Notes: generated from the sequence alone by a model not told the origin. DNA of 64,000 nt from Actinacidiphila fildesensis (GCF_042652185.1 NZ_JBHSIX010000040.1); one strand, 5' to 3'; positions 24,519-37,487 are shown, counted from the stretch's first letter. Made by a program: numbers and translations.

Positions 24519-25094
24519 TTACGAAACGTTGACCCCGAAGTCTAGGGCGATGCCTCGCAGTCCTGACGCGTACCCCTGGCCTACTGCACGGAATTTCCAC
24601 TCGCCGTTGTAGCGGTACAGCTCGCCGAAGATCATTGCGGTCTCGCTGGACGCGTCCTCGGAGAGGTCGTAGCGGGCCAACTCGGCCTGGTCGAACTGGT
24701 TGACGACGCGGATGTAGGCGTTACTGACCTGGCCGAAGGTCTGGCCGCGGCTGTCGGCCTCGTGGATGGAAACGGGGAAGACGACCTTGTCGACGCGCTC
24801 GGGAACCTTGGTGAGGTCGACGAGGATCTCCTCGTCGTCCCCTTCGCCCTCGCCGGTGAGGTTGTCACCGGTGTGCTCGACGGATCCCTCGGGGCTCTTG
24901 AGGTTGTTGTAGAAGACGAAGTGTTCGTCGCTGAGTACCCGGCCGTTGGCGCACAGCAGGGCGCTGGCGTCGAGGTCGAACGGCGCTCCTGTGGTGGAGC
25001 GCGCGTCCCAACCGAGGCCGATCATCACCTGGGTGAGATTCGGTGCGGCCTTGCTGAGGGAGACATTGCCCCCCTTGGCGAGCGTGACGCCCAT
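24519..25094 (-). CDS. terD: TerD-family stress protein 1
   Basis: A 191-residue TerD: MGVTLAKGGNVSLSK start, FDLDASALL, FVFYNNLKSPEGSVEHTGDN, GEGEGDDEE (acidic Ca site) and GELYRYNGEWKFRAVGQGY. It is closely similar along the whole length to the next TerD, so the pair arose by tandem duplication. ATG preceded by GGAGG. Confidence 0.9.
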   Translation of the reverse strand: MGVTLAKGGNVSLSKAAPNLTQVMIGLGWDARSTTGAPFDLDASALLCANGRVLSDEHFVFYNNLKSPEGSVEHTGDNLTGEGEGDDEEILVDLTKVPERVDKVVFPVSIHEADSRGQTFGQVSNAYIRVVNQFDQAELARYDLSEDASSETAMIFGELYRYNGEWKFRAVGQGYASGLRGIALDFGVNVS

Positions 25095-25137
25095 GGTTTT
25101 CGCTTCCTCCCCGTGCGTGCTGAGGTCGGTACGTGCA

Positions 25138-25171
25138 CGGCGCCGCACGCCCTGCCGGGTGTGCGGCGCCG
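25138..25171 (-). terminator. Hairpin between the two terD genes
   Basis: CGGCGCCGCAC pairs with GTGCGGCGCCG, 12-nt loop, just after the first terD. It could attenuate readthrough. Confidence 0.5.
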
Positions 25172-25179
25172 CGAGGGGT

Positions 25180-25755
25180 TCAGACGTTGACGCCGAAGTC
25201 CTGCGCGATGCCGCGCAGTCCGGAGGCGTAGCCCTGGCCGATGGCGCGGAACTTCCACTCCGCGCCGTTGCGGTAGAGCTCACCGAAGACCATGGCGGTC
25301 TCGGTGGAGGCGTCCTCGGTGAGGTCGTAGCGCGCCAGTTCGTTGTTGTCGGCCTGGTTCACGACGCGGATGTACGCGTTGCGGACCTGGCCGAAGCTCT
25401 GCTGACGGCTCTCGGCCTCGTAGATCGAGACCGGGAAGACGATCTTGGCGACATCGGCCGGGACTCCGGCCAGGTTCACCTTGATGACCTCGTCGTCGCC
25501 GTCGCCCGAGCCGGTGAGGTTGTCACCGAGGTGCTCGACCGAGCCGTCCGGGCTCTTGAGGTTGTTGAAGAAGACGAAGTGCGCGTCGGAGATGACCTTG
25601 CCCTCGGGGCTGGCCAGCAGTGCGCTGGCGTCCAGGTCGAAATCGGCGCCGGTGGTGGTCCTGGCGTCCCATCCCAGAGCGACGATGACCGCCGTGAGAT
25701 TCGGGGCCTCCTTCGTCAGTGAGACGTTGCCACCCTTGCTGAGGCTGACTCCCAC
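25180..25755 (-). CDS. terD: TerD-family stress protein 2
   Basis: A 191-residue TerD, first gene of the terD-terD-terC series on this strand: MGVSLSKGGNVSLTK, FDLDASALL, GDNLTGSGDGDDE, GELYRNGAEWKFRAIGQGY. ATG follows GGAGG. Expected to be cytosolic or membrane-peripheral and calcium-binding, as for the family. Confidence 0.9.
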   Translation of the reverse strand: MGVSLSKGGNVSLTKEAPNLTAVIVALGWDARTTTGADFDLDASALLASPEGKVISDAHFVFFNNLKSPDGSVEHLGDNLTGSGDGDDEVIKVNLAGVPADVAKIVFPVSIYEAESRQQSFGQVRNAYIRVVNQADNNELARYDLTEDASTETAMVFGELYRNGAEWKFRAIGQGYASGLRGIAQDFGVNV

Positions 25756-25853
25756 GAGTCCTCCATACGGTCATGGGGTATCAGGCAGTACCCTCGCCCC
25801 CGTCGTGCGGTACACAGATCAACGCGTTGAGCTTAGTGAGCGGTTCCCGTCGG

Positions 25854-26312
25854 CTACAGGTCTTCGAGAGCCTTTGCGTAGTCATTGAGGTCCCGGGCGT
25901 CCGGAAGGCCGTTGACGACGGTCCAGCGGACGAGGCCGTCCTTGTCGATGACGAAGGTGCCGCGGACCGCGCAGCCCTTTTCCTCGTCGAAGACGCCGTA
26001 GGCGCGCGAGGCGTCCCCGTGCGGCCAGAAGTCGGAGAGCAGCGGGTATCCCAGGCCCTCCTGCTCGGCGAAGACGCGCAGCGAGAACGGGGCGTCGCAG
26101 GAGACGGCGAGGAGCTGGACGTCGTCGTTCTGGAACGTCGGCAGTTCGTCGCGCAGGGCGCAGAGCTCACCGGTGCAGACGCCGGTGAAGGCGTACGGGT
26201 AGAAGAGCAGCACGACGTTCTTCTCGCCGCGGAAGTCGGAGAGCCGCACGGTCTGGCCGTGCTGGTTCTTCAGCTCGAAGTCCGGGGCCTTGCTGCCGAC
26301 CTCGATCGCCAT
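25854..26312 (-). CDS. AhpE/Bcp-type peroxiredoxin
   Basis: A 152-residue peroxiredoxin. The active site YAFTGVCTGELC has the peroxidatic Cys46 and a Cys51 five residues on; Arg is in RGTFVIDKDG. Length and sequence fit the one-Cys AhpE group of actinobacteria. It reduces peroxides and peroxynitrite. Its position next to the DUF3052 and aceE genes is conserved in Mycobacterium as I recall. Confidence 0.85.
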   Translation of the reverse strand: MAIEVGSKAPDFELKNQHGQTVRLSDFRGEKNVVLLFYPYAFTGVCTGELCALRDELPTFQNDDVQLLAVSCDAPFSLRVFAEQEGLGYPLLSDFWPHGDASRAYGVFDEEKGCAVRGTFVIDKDGLVRWTVVNGLPDARDLNDYAKALEDL

Positions 26313-26383
26313 GCGGGCACATCCTCGTCTCGGTACCGGAAAGGTCACGGACAGTCTGTCACTGCCGTCCGGAGCCGAACGCA

Positions 26384-26419
26384 CCGCGCCCCCGGCGACC
26401 GAGGTCGACGGGGGCGCGG
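26384..26419 (-). terminator. Terminator hairpin after DUF3052
   Basis: CCGCGCCCCCG pairs with CGGGGGCGCGG (11 bp), 14-nt loop, between DUF3052 and the peroxiredoxin gene. Confidence 0.6.
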
Positions 26420-26436
26420 AGCAGGGTCCGGTAGAG

Positions 26437-26877
26437 CTACCGCTTTGCGGCCCGGGCCGTCTTCGGAGTGACCAGGCGGCTGCCCGACCAGTCCTTGGCG
26501 GCGTTGACTGTGCTGGTTTGGGCCAGACCTGCGGTCTGGGCTGCTTCGCCGATCTCGCTTGGCTCGACGTGGCCCTCACGGCCGGTCTTCGGGGTCATCA
26601 GCCAGATCGGGGCGCCGTCGTCGATCGTCGACGTGGCGTCGACCAAGGTGTCGGTGAGGTCGCCGTCGTCCTCCCTGAACCACAGCAGGACGGCGTCGGG
26701 CACGTCGTCGTAGTCCTCATCGGCGAGCTCTTCGCCCGTGAGCTCCTCGATACCTTCTCGGAGCTCCTGGTCGCAGTCGTCGTCGTACCCGAGTTCCTGG
26801 ACCACCTGTCCGGGTTCGAATCCAAGCCGGCTAGCCGGGTTGGTCCGGTCCTCCGCGTGGTCCGCGGTCGCGCTCAC
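26437..26877 (-). CDS. DUF3052 protein
   Basis: A 146-residue acidic protein; core LGFEPGQVVQELGYDDDCD and AVLLWFREDDGDL, then APIWLMTPKTGREGHVEP. This is the DUF3052 family, found beside aceE in actinobacteria; function unknown. GTG start with AGGAGG. Divergent from aceE. Confidence 0.8.
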   Translation of the reverse strand: MSATADHAEDRTNPASRLGFEPGQVVQELGYDDDCDQELREGIEELTGEELADEDYDDVPDAVLLWFREDDGDLTDTLVDATSTIDDGAPIWLMTPKTGREGHVEPSEIGEAAQTAGLAQTSTVNAAKDWSGSRLVTPKTARAAKR

Positions 26878-26989
26878 GCTTTGCCTCCTGTCATGGGGGG
26901 AAACTCCCCGCGCCTGTGCGGGGTTATTGGCGGTAGTCCACACGGACGCGGCGGATCGCGCAAGTACCCGGCCGCCGAGACCGCCTAAA

Positions 26990-27038
26990 CGGTGACGTGT
27001 CACCGCAACCCGCACGTCCAATCGTGACGCAGATCACG
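26990..27038. promoter_or_regulatory. Two palindromes in the aceE upstream region, one CRP-like
   Basis: The 381-bp gap 26878-27258 contains CGGTGAC-GT-GTCACCG (26990-27005) and CGTGACGCAGATCACG (27023-27038). The second has the GTGA-N6-TCAC form of a CRP/FNR site. Either could control aceE or the divergent DUF3052 gene. I see no further gene in the gap. Confidence 0.5.
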
Positions 27039-27258
27039 CCGGTTTGCCGGGGTTGTGCACGAATGAAGCCTGGGGTCGGTCGTACGTCCGAGTGGGCGTA
27101 GAGTTCTGATTTGGCCTCTCGTAGGCCTGCTTCGCTGCGCACCTCTCCGTCTCACGGAGTGGCAGTTACCGCTCAGTAGAGATGACGTTTCTGGCGACGC
27201 GGTACACGATGGAGGCGGCGCGACCCAGCAGAGCAAGACCTAGTAGCGAAGGAACAGC

Positions 27259-29991
<2,733 letters not shown>

Positions 29992-30023
29992 GATAGCCCC
30001 GAGGCGGTACGTCTCACGTTTCG

Positions 30024-30066
30024 AACGCCGGGCCCGCACCACTTTCCGTGGTGCGGGCCCGGCGTT
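30024..30066. terminator. Terminator after aceE
   Basis: A 19-bp perfect stem (AACGCCGGGCCCGCACCAC), 5-nt loop, followed by a short T run. Confidence 0.85.
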
Positions 30067-30087
30067 TTCGTTCGGCTTCCGGACCGG

Positions 30088-30345
30088 CTACTGCGCCAGC
30101 CAGAGGACGGCGACGACGGTGTCGAAGGCGCCGAGGACGACGGCGACGACCGCGGGGATCGACTTCGCGCCACGCCAGCTGCGGCCCATGGCGAGCCAGC
30201 CGAAGATGATCGCGAGGGGTCCGAGGACGATCCCCAGGACGAAGAAGCCGACGACGGCGCAGACGGCGCCGACGACGGCGATCGTTCCGATGTCGGACCG
30301 GCTGCGGGAACGCATACGGGTACGGGTGCGGGTTCGGGTGGCCAT
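30088..30345 (-). CDS. Small two-helix membrane protein (DUF4190-like)
   Basis: An 85-residue protein: a very basic N-terminus of alternating Thr/Arg and Ser/Arg (residues 2-17), then two hydrophobic helices (about 21-48 and 61-83). GGAGGG precedes the ATG. Resembles DUF4190-type proteins; function unknown. Confidence 0.6.
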   Translation of the reverse strand: MATRTRTRTRMRSRSRSDIGTIAVVGAVCAVVGFFVLGIVLGPLAIIFGWLAMGRSWRGAKSIPAVVAVVLGAFDTVVAVLWLAQ

Positions 30346-30409
30346 CGTCCCTCCGTAAGGTTTCGGGGCTCGCCGTTCGTGTTCCCCGCCCCCGGCCGCC
30401 CATGCGGTG

Positions 30410-30769
30410 TCAGTTCTCCCAGACCTTGAACGCCCGGACGGTGTAACGGGATTCGGGCACCCAGGTACCCGTCGGATAGGTGTCGAACTCGGCCTCGGTG
30501 GCGCACTCCGCGCTCTGGTAGGTGGTGACCGGCCGGCCGATCCGGTTGACGAAGGAGCGGGCGGGGGTGCCCGCGGGGAGCGGCACGCAGTTGTCGATGC
30601 CGGTGTCGGCGAGTTCATGGGCCTGCCGGGCGCTGCTGTAGCCGGCCTTGCCCCACAGGCACAGCTGGCCCGGATCGCAGGCCCCGGAGGACGCGGCGGA
30701 GGCCGGGGCGAGGGCGGTGACGGGCAGCAGCGCGGCGGCCAGGGCGGCGGCGGTGAGGATCGTGTTCAT
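30410..30769 (-). CDS. Secreted peptidase-inhibitor I36-like protein
   Basis: A 119-residue secreted protein: signal peptide ending APASAAS, then a small domain with CDPGQLCLWGKAGYSSARQ, two further Cys, and a C-terminal beta strand. This matches the inhibitor I36/crystallin-like fold common in Streptomyces secretomes. Longer in-frame starts exist upstream, but ATG 30769 gives a normal signal peptide. Confidence 0.7.
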   Translation of the reverse strand: MNTILTAAALAAALLPVTALAPASAASSGACDPGQLCLWGKAGYSSARQAHELADTGIDNCVPLPAGTPARSFVNRIGRPVTTYQSAECATEAEFDTYPTGTWVPESRYTVRAFKVWEN

Positions 30770-31064
30770 GCGGCTCAGGCTGGTGCGGCCGGCGCGGCGC
30801 CCACAAGAGCGGCCGGACACGTTCCCCCTGATAGGGGGATTGCGCACGGCCCGCCCCACCGGTAACGGCCGCCCCAGTCGCTTGGCCCGTACAGTCACTT
30901 TCGAAACGTGACTTGAGTCACCCTTGGCTCAGGCATGGCCCTGCGTCTTCTACGCTGGCGGAGATACCGCAAACCTCCGAGGGGCCACCACACCCCCCGC
31001 GCACCTTCTGCCGACGGACCGGGCCGGCGTGCGCGTCCGGGACGATTTCGCGAGGCAATACTGA

Positions 31065-32270
31065 GTGACCCCATTCGATGAGCGCTTCAATGCAACGTCC
31101 ATCCGGGCCCTGCTGGCCCTGGCCGTCATCTTCGTCATGCTCGCGACCACCGGCTGGACCGCCATCCGGCCGCACAAGGGCGCCGAGGATCCGCGGGCGG
31201 CGGCACTGGTGTCGTGGCTGCACGGCTCGGTGGCCGGGCACAAGCTGCCCAGCGCCTCGGCCGGTGCCGACTCGATAGCGCACTTCTTCGCGACGCTGAC
31301 CGCGGGCCAGACCCGGCAGCTCGCCAACCGCTACCCGCTCGTCGTCGGCAACCTGGACGGCGCGCCGGTGAGCGTGCGCTATCTCGCCAACCGGGTGGCG
31401 CTCGCCCAGACGCGCGTCACGGAGATCGCCCGCTCGCACAGCTCGCTGCTCACACCGGCAGGCCGCAAGGACGCGGACAAGCGCGCCCACCGCTACGCCT
31501 CGCTGCTGAGCGACGGCCGGCAGATCCTCGCCTTCGACCCGACCGGAGCCGGCCGGGCCGCCGAGGTCTTCGGTGATCTCGGTACCGCCGACCGGGTGGC
31601 CGTGGTCGTGCCGGGTGTGGACACCGACATCAGCACGTTCGAACGCACCGCGAAGTCGTACGCGGCCCCGGTCGGCATGGCGCGCGCCCTGTACTCGGCC
31701 GAACGCGCCCAGGACCCGTCCGCGCACACCGCGGTGATCGCCTGGGCGAACTACACGACGCCGTCGGGTGTCGGTCTCGACGCCTCCACCGGCGAGCTGG
31801 CGGAGAACGGCGCGGTCCGGCTGAACTCGCTGGTCGAGGCGCTGCCGTCCACCGCGCGCATCTCGCTGTTCTGCCACTCGTACGGCTCGGTGCTCTGCGG
31901 TGTGGCCGCTCCTGGCCTGCCGTCGGAGAAGATCTCCGACATCACCGTCTTCGGCAGCCCCGGGATGCGGGTGAGCCGCGCCGCGCAGCTGCACACTTCC
32001 GCCAATGTGTGGGCCGCCCGCGATCCGAGCGACTGGATCGGCGAGGTGCCGCACCTGGAGATCGCCGGCCTCGGGCATGGCGCCGACCCGGTCTCGGCGT
32101 CCTTCGGGGCCCGTGTGGTCGGTACCGAGGGCGCACTGGGGCACCCCGGCTACTTCGCTCCCGACACCGAGAGCCTGGCGAACTTCACCGACATCGCCCT
32201 CGGCCAGTACGGCGCGGTGCAGTGTGCGCCGAACCGCGAGGACTGCGCGTCGGGCCTCGGCCAGGGCTGA
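31065..32270 (+). CDS. DUF1023 alpha/beta hydrolase, membrane-anchored
   Basis: A 401-residue protein with one N-terminal membrane helix (about 12-33). The hydrolase domain contains VAVVVPGVDTD (oxyanion region), FCHSYGSVLCG with nucleophile Ser in a variant GxSxG, and a late His in LGHGADPV. Family PF06259 (DUF1023), with no proven substrate. GTG start. A hairpin follows it. Confidence 0.8.
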   Translation: MTPFDERFNATSIRALLALAVIFVMLATTGWTAIRPHKGAEDPRAAALVSWLHGSVAGHKLPSASAGADSIAHFFATLTAGQTRQLANRYPLVVGNLDGAPVSVRYLANRVALAQTRVTEIARSHSSLLTPAGRKDADKRAHRYASLLSDGRQILAFDPTGAGRAAEVFGDLGTADRVAVVVPGVDTDISTFERTAKSYAAPVGMARALYSAERAQDPSAHTAVIAWANYTTPSGVGLDASTGELAENGAVRLNSLVEALPSTARISLFCHSYGSVLCGVAAPGLPSEKISDITVFGSPGMRVSRAAQLHTSANVWAARDPSDWIGEVPHLEIAGLGHGADPVSASFGARVVGTEGALGHPGYFAPDTESLANFTDIALGQYGAVQCAPNREDCASGLGQG

Positions 32271-32282
32271 GCCGGAGTCGCA

Positions 32283-32317
32283 GGGGTGGTTCCGGGCCTG
32301 GCGCCCGGAACCACCCC
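32283..32317 (+). terminator. Terminator after the DUF1023 gene
   Basis: GGGGTGGTTCCGGGC forms a 15-bp perfect stem with a 5-nt loop. Confidence 0.75.
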
Positions 32318-32368
32318 ACGCGCGTTTTTGCGGCCGGTTCGGCAGTTGATCCCACATTCGGCCCTACG

Positions 32369-33080
32369 ATGAGCCACATGGGTGACGTTTTGGCCGGATC
32401 CAACGCCGTGTGGGAGTTCGACACGGATGCCGTGGTCATCCGGTACGAGCGCGGGGTGCGCAATTCGAAGCTGCTCCAGACGCTCGGCGAGCGCCGGATC
32501 CCGTACGCCGCGCTGACCGGCGTCGAGCTCGTTCCCGGCAAGCGCGGCACGGTCGTGCTGCGCGCCCTGCCCCGGCCTGGCGCCGATCCCCTGATGGAAG
32601 CGGCGGGCGGGCAGCTGAAGGACTCCGCGGACCCCTACCGGCTGGTGCTGCCGGCCGACCGCGAGACCCTCGCCGAGTACTACACGGACGAGCTACGGGT
32701 CGCGGTCTCCGACAACGACACCGGCGAACCGGCCGACCGCTTCCTGGTCGCCGCGCCCACCGGGCCGCAGTCGTTCAAGGCGTACGACGCCAGGGCCGCC
32801 TTCGACGGCCGCACGGTGTCCTTCCGCTGGTTCTGGACGGGCGCCTCGACCGCCAAGTGGAAGGCCGGCGACCAGCACTTCCCGGTCGCCGGCCTGAGCG
32901 GGGTCGACTGGCGCTCCCCCGAGCTGCTGCACGGCTATCTGCGGCTGCGGCCGAACGACGACACCGAACACCCCGGCGACCCCGACCAGAACCCGGCCGC
33001 GGTGGTCTTCGGGCTCGGCTACGGGCAGGTCCATGAATCGCTGCCGTTCGCCGCGTCCGTGCTGGCCGCCGTGCAGACGG

Positions 33081-33103
<23 letters not shown>
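32369..33103 (+). CDS. DUF4429 protein
   Basis: A 244-residue soluble protein with duplicated PH-like halves (VWEFDTDAVVIRYERG and ARAAFDGRTVSFRWFWT), typical of DUF4429. Function unknown. ATG at 32369 used; ATG at 32378 is equally possible. Its 3' end overlaps the convergent aldo/keto reductase gene by 23 bp. Confidence 0.75.
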
Positions 33104-34133
<1,030 letters not shown>

Positions 34134-34138
34134 CAGGG

Positions 34139-34615
34139 TCAGACCCTCTCCGGCGCCCGCTGGGCGCCCCCATACATGTCGATCTTGTAGTCCAGTACCG
34201 CGAGGGTGTCCTGCAGCTCGGCGATCCGCCGGTGCACGTCCTCACGGTGCGCCACGAGCAGCTCCTGCCGCGCGGCGAAGGTCTGCTCGCCCTCGCGCAC
34301 CATCTCCGCGTACCTGACCATGTCCGCGACCGGCATCCCGGTCAGCCGGAGCTTGCCGACGAAGGCCAGCCAATGCAGATCGCGGTTGGTGTAGCGGCGC
34401 TGCCCGGTGTGGGAGCGGTCGACGTGCGGCATCAGTCCGATCCGCTCGTACCAGCGCAGGGTGTGCGCGCTCAGCCCGGTCACCGTGACCACTTCGCTGA
34501 TCGTGTACTGGTCCTGCCCGTCGGGCCGCAGAATCGAGGCCTGGTCGTCACAGCTGGCGATCCGGCCGGCCCTGGTCCTCGCCACCTTCGTCACAGCCAC
34601 CTGCGTTACGGTCAT
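34139..34615 (-). CDS. MerR-family regulator
   Basis: A 158-residue regulator: HTH YTISEVVTVTGLSAHTLRWY then ERIGLMPHVDRSHTGQRRY and a coiled-coil dimer helix. A 36-residue N-terminal extension precedes the HTH, so a later start is possible. The C-terminal effector part is short. It forms an operon with the reductase. Confidence 0.85.
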   Translation of the reverse strand: MTVTQVAVTKVARTRAGRIASCDDQASILRPDGQDQYTISEVVTVTGLSAHTLRWYERIGLMPHVDRSHTGQRRYTNRDLHWLAFVGKLRLTGMPVADMVRYAEMVREGEQTFAARQELLVAHREDVHRRIAELQDTLAVLDYKIDMYGGAQRAPERV

Positions 34616-34693
34616 GCCCCTACGCTACGGACTTGGAGTGCACTCGAAGCAAGCGCCTCAGGAGATCTTTTCCGGCCGCGTTACGCTCGCCCC

Positions 34694-35509
34694 ATGGAGA
34701 GCTTGCGTGAGATCCGGAACTGGCCCGTCCCCACGGCGGCCGCGGCCGTCGTCCGCCGGGACGGCACGGTGGCCGGGACCCACGGCCCGGTCGGTGAGCC
34801 GTTCCGGCTCGCGTCCGTCACCAAGCCGCTGACGGCCTACGCGGCGCTGGTCGCCTGCGAGGAGGGTGTCTTCGAGCTCGACGACCCGGCGGGCCCCGAG
34901 GGCTCGACGGTGCGCCATCTGCTCTCCCACACCTCGGGGCTGGCCTTCGACCAGCACCGCGTCATGGCGCCGCCCGGTGACCGCCGGCTCTACTCCAACG
35001 CCGGGTTCGAGGTGCTCGCCGACCACATCGCCAAGGCCACCGGCATCCCGTTCCCCGAGTACCTGCGCCAAGCCGTCCTGGAGCCGCTGGGGATGACCGC
35101 CACCACGCTGCCCGGCTCGGCCGCCGCCGACGGTGTCTCCACCGTCGAGGACCTCGTCCGCTTCGCCGCCGAACTGCAGGCGCCGCGCATCCTGCACCCG
35201 TCGACCCTCGACGAGGCGACGTCCGTCGTCTTCCCCGGCCTCAAGGGCGTGCTGCCCGGCTACGGCCACCAGAACCCCAACGACTGGGGGCTCGGCTTCG
35301 AGATCCGGGACTCCAAGACCCCGCACTGGACCGGCTCCGCCTCCAGCCCGCGCACCTTCGGGCACTTCGGCCAGACCGGGACCTTCCTGTGGGTCGACCC
35401 GGACGCGGGCGCCGCGTGCGTCTGCCTCACCGACCGCGCCTGGGGCGAATGGGCGGTCCCGCTGTGGCCGGCGCTGACGGACGCGGTCCTCGCGGAGCTG
35501 CGGGCCTAG
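34694..35509 (+). CDS. Class C beta-lactamase-like serine hydrolase
   Basis: A 271-residue cytosolic member of the beta-lactamase/esterase family: SVTK (SxxK, near 43-46), LYSNAGFE (YxN) and FGHFGQTG (KTG equivalent). It is shorter than secreted penicillin-binding relatives and lacks a signal peptide, so an esterase or peptidase role is likelier than antibiotic resistance. Confidence 0.8.
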   Translation: MESLREIRNWPVPTAAAAVVRRDGTVAGTHGPVGEPFRLASVTKPLTAYAALVACEEGVFELDDPAGPEGSTVRHLLSHTSGLAFDQHRVMAPPGDRRLYSNAGFEVLADHIAKATGIPFPEYLRQAVLEPLGMTATTLPGSAAADGVSTVEDLVRFAAELQAPRILHPSTLDEATSVVFPGLKGVLPGYGHQNPNDWGLGFEIRDSKTPHWTGSASSPRTFGHFGQTGTFLWVDPDAGAACVCLTDRAWGEWAVPLWPALTDAVLAELRA

Positions 35510-35559
35510 GGCGTGTCGCGAAAGTCCCGCCTGGCCCACGACGCCTGGCACGCGCCCTA
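35509..35559. repeat. Short inverted-ended spacer between convergent genes
   Basis: Begins GGGCGTGTCGCGAAAGTCCC and ends CACGCGCCCTA. The ends are partly complementary. It contains the stop codon of the pirin gene and touches that of the hydrolase. GGGCGTGTC...AAGTCCC recurs in Streptomyces intergenic DNA to my recollection. Confidence 0.35.
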
Positions 35560-36216
35560 GTCCGCCGGGTCGCGCGGCACCGGACGCATCTCCCAGACGA
35601 GGTACTCCACCGGGCCCGCCGCCGCCTGCACCAGAAGCCCCTCCTCATCGGTGATGCGCGCCGCGTCGCCCGCTTCGAGGGTCTCGTCGGCCAGCCGGAC
35701 GCTGCCGCGCACCACGTGCACGTAGACGAAGGGCGCGGCCGGCAGTTCGCCCGGGCCGCGGCCGACGGACAGTGCCGCGTGCGGCTGCCGGAGCGGGACG
35801 AAGGGCGTGCCGTGTTCGACGCCGTAGCGCGGGCCGCCGCCGAACACCGCGGGCTCCAGCCACATCTGAAGGAACCTCAGCGGGCTCTCCCCGGCGTTGC
35901 GTTCGACGTGGCGGACGCCGTCGCCGGCGCTGAGCAGCTGTGCCTCGCCGGCCCGCACCACGGTCTCGTGGCCCGCGGAGTCCCGGTGCCCCAGCTCGCC
36001 CTCGATCACCCACGTCACGATCTCGACTCCCCCGTGCGGGTGCTCCGCGAAGCCGGCGCCGGGCGCCAGCCGCTCCTCGTTGCACGCCATCAGCGGCCCG
36101 AAGCGCAGGTTGCCGGGGTCGTAGTGGGAGCCGAACGAGAACGCGTGGAGGGTCTCGATCCCCGCGGCGGGATCACCCCCGGCGTACCGCTGCGCACCGC
36201 GCCGAACGTCGATCAT
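35557..36216 (-). CDS. Pirin-family bicupin protein
   Basis: A 219-residue protein with the YhaK/pirin layout: HAFSFGSHYDP, FAEHPHGGVEIVTWVIEGEL (metal-binding His pair and Glu) and GDGVRHVERNAGESPLRFLQMWL. Related proteins act as redox sensors or quercetinases. Confidence 0.85.
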   Translation of the reverse strand: MIDVRRGAQRYAGGDPAAGIETLHAFSFGSHYDPGNLRFGPLMACNEERLAPGAGFAEHPHGGVEIVTWVIEGELGHRDSAGHETVVRAGEAQLLSAGDGVRHVERNAGESPLRFLQMWLEPAVFGGGPRYGVEHGTPFVPLRQPHAALSVGRGPGELPAAPFVYVHVVRGSVRLADETLEAGDAARITDEEGLLVQAAAGPVEYLVWEMRPVPRDPAD

Positions 36217-36287
36217 TCCGCCACCGTACAAGCGACCGGCGCGCACCCCGGCGCCGTGCGCCCCCGGGGATAAGGCAGTCTTGTCCC

Positions 36288-37484
36288 GTGCCCGACACTC
36301 CGCAGCCCCCGAAAAAGCCCGTCCGCGCTGAGCACGCCGCGACGCTGCGCCGACTGGAGAAGTCGTCCGGCCGGCTCGCGGCGAACGCCATCGCCCGGAT
36401 GGATGAGCAGCTGCCGTGGTACCGGGCGATGCCACCGGAGAACCGGTCCTGGATCGGGCTGGTGGCGCAGGCAGGCATCGCGGCGTTCACCGAGTGGTTC
36501 CGGCATCCCGAGGCGCCGCAGGCGATCAGCACGGATGTGTTCGGGACCGCGCCCAGGGAGCTGACCCGGGCGATCTCGCTGCGGCAGACCGTGGAGATGG
36601 TGCGCACCACCATCGAGGTGATGGAAGCGGCCATCGACGAGGTGGCGGCGCCCGGTGACGAGTCCGTGCTGCGCGAGGCGCTGCTGGTCTACGCCCGGGA
36701 GATCGCGTTCGCCACCGCCCAGGTGTACGCGCAGGCGGCCGAGGCCCGGGGCGCGTGGGACGCGCGCCTGGAGTCGCTGGTCGTCAACGCGGTGCTGTCC
36801 GGTGAGGCGGACGAGGGGGTGCTGTCGCGCGCGGCGGCGCTGGGCTGGAGTTCGCCCGACAAGATCGTGGTGGTGCTCGGGACCGCGCCGAACGGCGACA
36901 GCGAGCTGACGGTGGAGGCCATCAGGCGGGCCGCTCGGCACGCGAAGCTGCAGGTGCTCACCGGGGTGCTCGGTGAGCGGCTGGTGGTGATCGCGGGCGG
37001 TGAGGGCGAGCCGCTCAAGGTCGCGAAATCACTGATCGCCCCGTTCGCGGCGGGCCCCGTGGTGGCCGGACCGGTCGTCGGGGACCTGCTGTCCGCCACC
37101 CGTTCCGCACAGGCCGCCGCCGCCGGTCTCAAGGCGTGCGCCGCCTGGCCGGACGCGCCCCGGCCGGTCGTCTCGGACGACCTGCTGCCCGAGCGTGCGA
37201 TGGCCGGCGACCGTTACGCGCGTGAACAGCTGGTGGAGGAGATCTACAGACCGCTGGAGGAAGCGGGCTCCGCGCTCCTCGAAACGCTGAGTGTCTACCT
37301 CGAACAGGCCTCGTCGCTCGAAGGGGCCGCGCGGATGTTGTTCGTTCACCCAAACACCGTCCGCTACCGGCTGCGACGTGTGACGGATGTCACCGGATGG
37401 TCGCCCTCCGACGTACGTTCGGCGTTCACGCTGCGCATCGCCCTCATCCTGGGACGACTGTCCGCCGCCGATCAATCACCCTGA
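36288..37484 (+). CDS. fasR: FasR, transcriptional activator of the fatty-acid synthase genes
   Basis: A 398-residue PucR/CdaR-like regulator with a C-terminal HTH (SSLEGAARMLFVHPNTVRYRLRRV is near 345-368; read as two parts). The N-terminal two thirds are the sensory region. It lies directly upstream of fabD in the same direction. In S. coelicolor, FasR is known to bind the fabDHPF promoter and regulate it. GTG start at 36288. The palindrome three bases after its stop is a likely target. Confidence 0.88.
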   Translation: MPDTPQPPKKPVRAEHAATLRRLEKSSGRLAANAIARMDEQLPWYRAMPPENRSWIGLVAQAGIAAFTEWFRHPEAPQAISTDVFGTAPRELTRAISLRQTVEMVRTTIEVMEAAIDEVAAPGDESVLREALLVYAREIAFATAQVYAQAAEARGAWDARLESLVVNAVLSGEADEGVLSRAAALGWSSPDKIVVVLGTAPNGDSELTVEAIRRAARHAKLQVLTGVLGERLVVIAGGEGEPLKVAKSLIAPFAAGPVVAGPVVGDLLSATRSAQAAAAGLKACAAWPDAPRPVVSDDLLPERAMAGDRYAREQLVEEIYRPLEEAGSALLETLSVYLEQASSLEGAARMLFVHPNTVRYRLRRVTDVTGWSPSDVRSAFTLRIALILGRLSAADQSP

Positions 37485-37487
37485 GTT

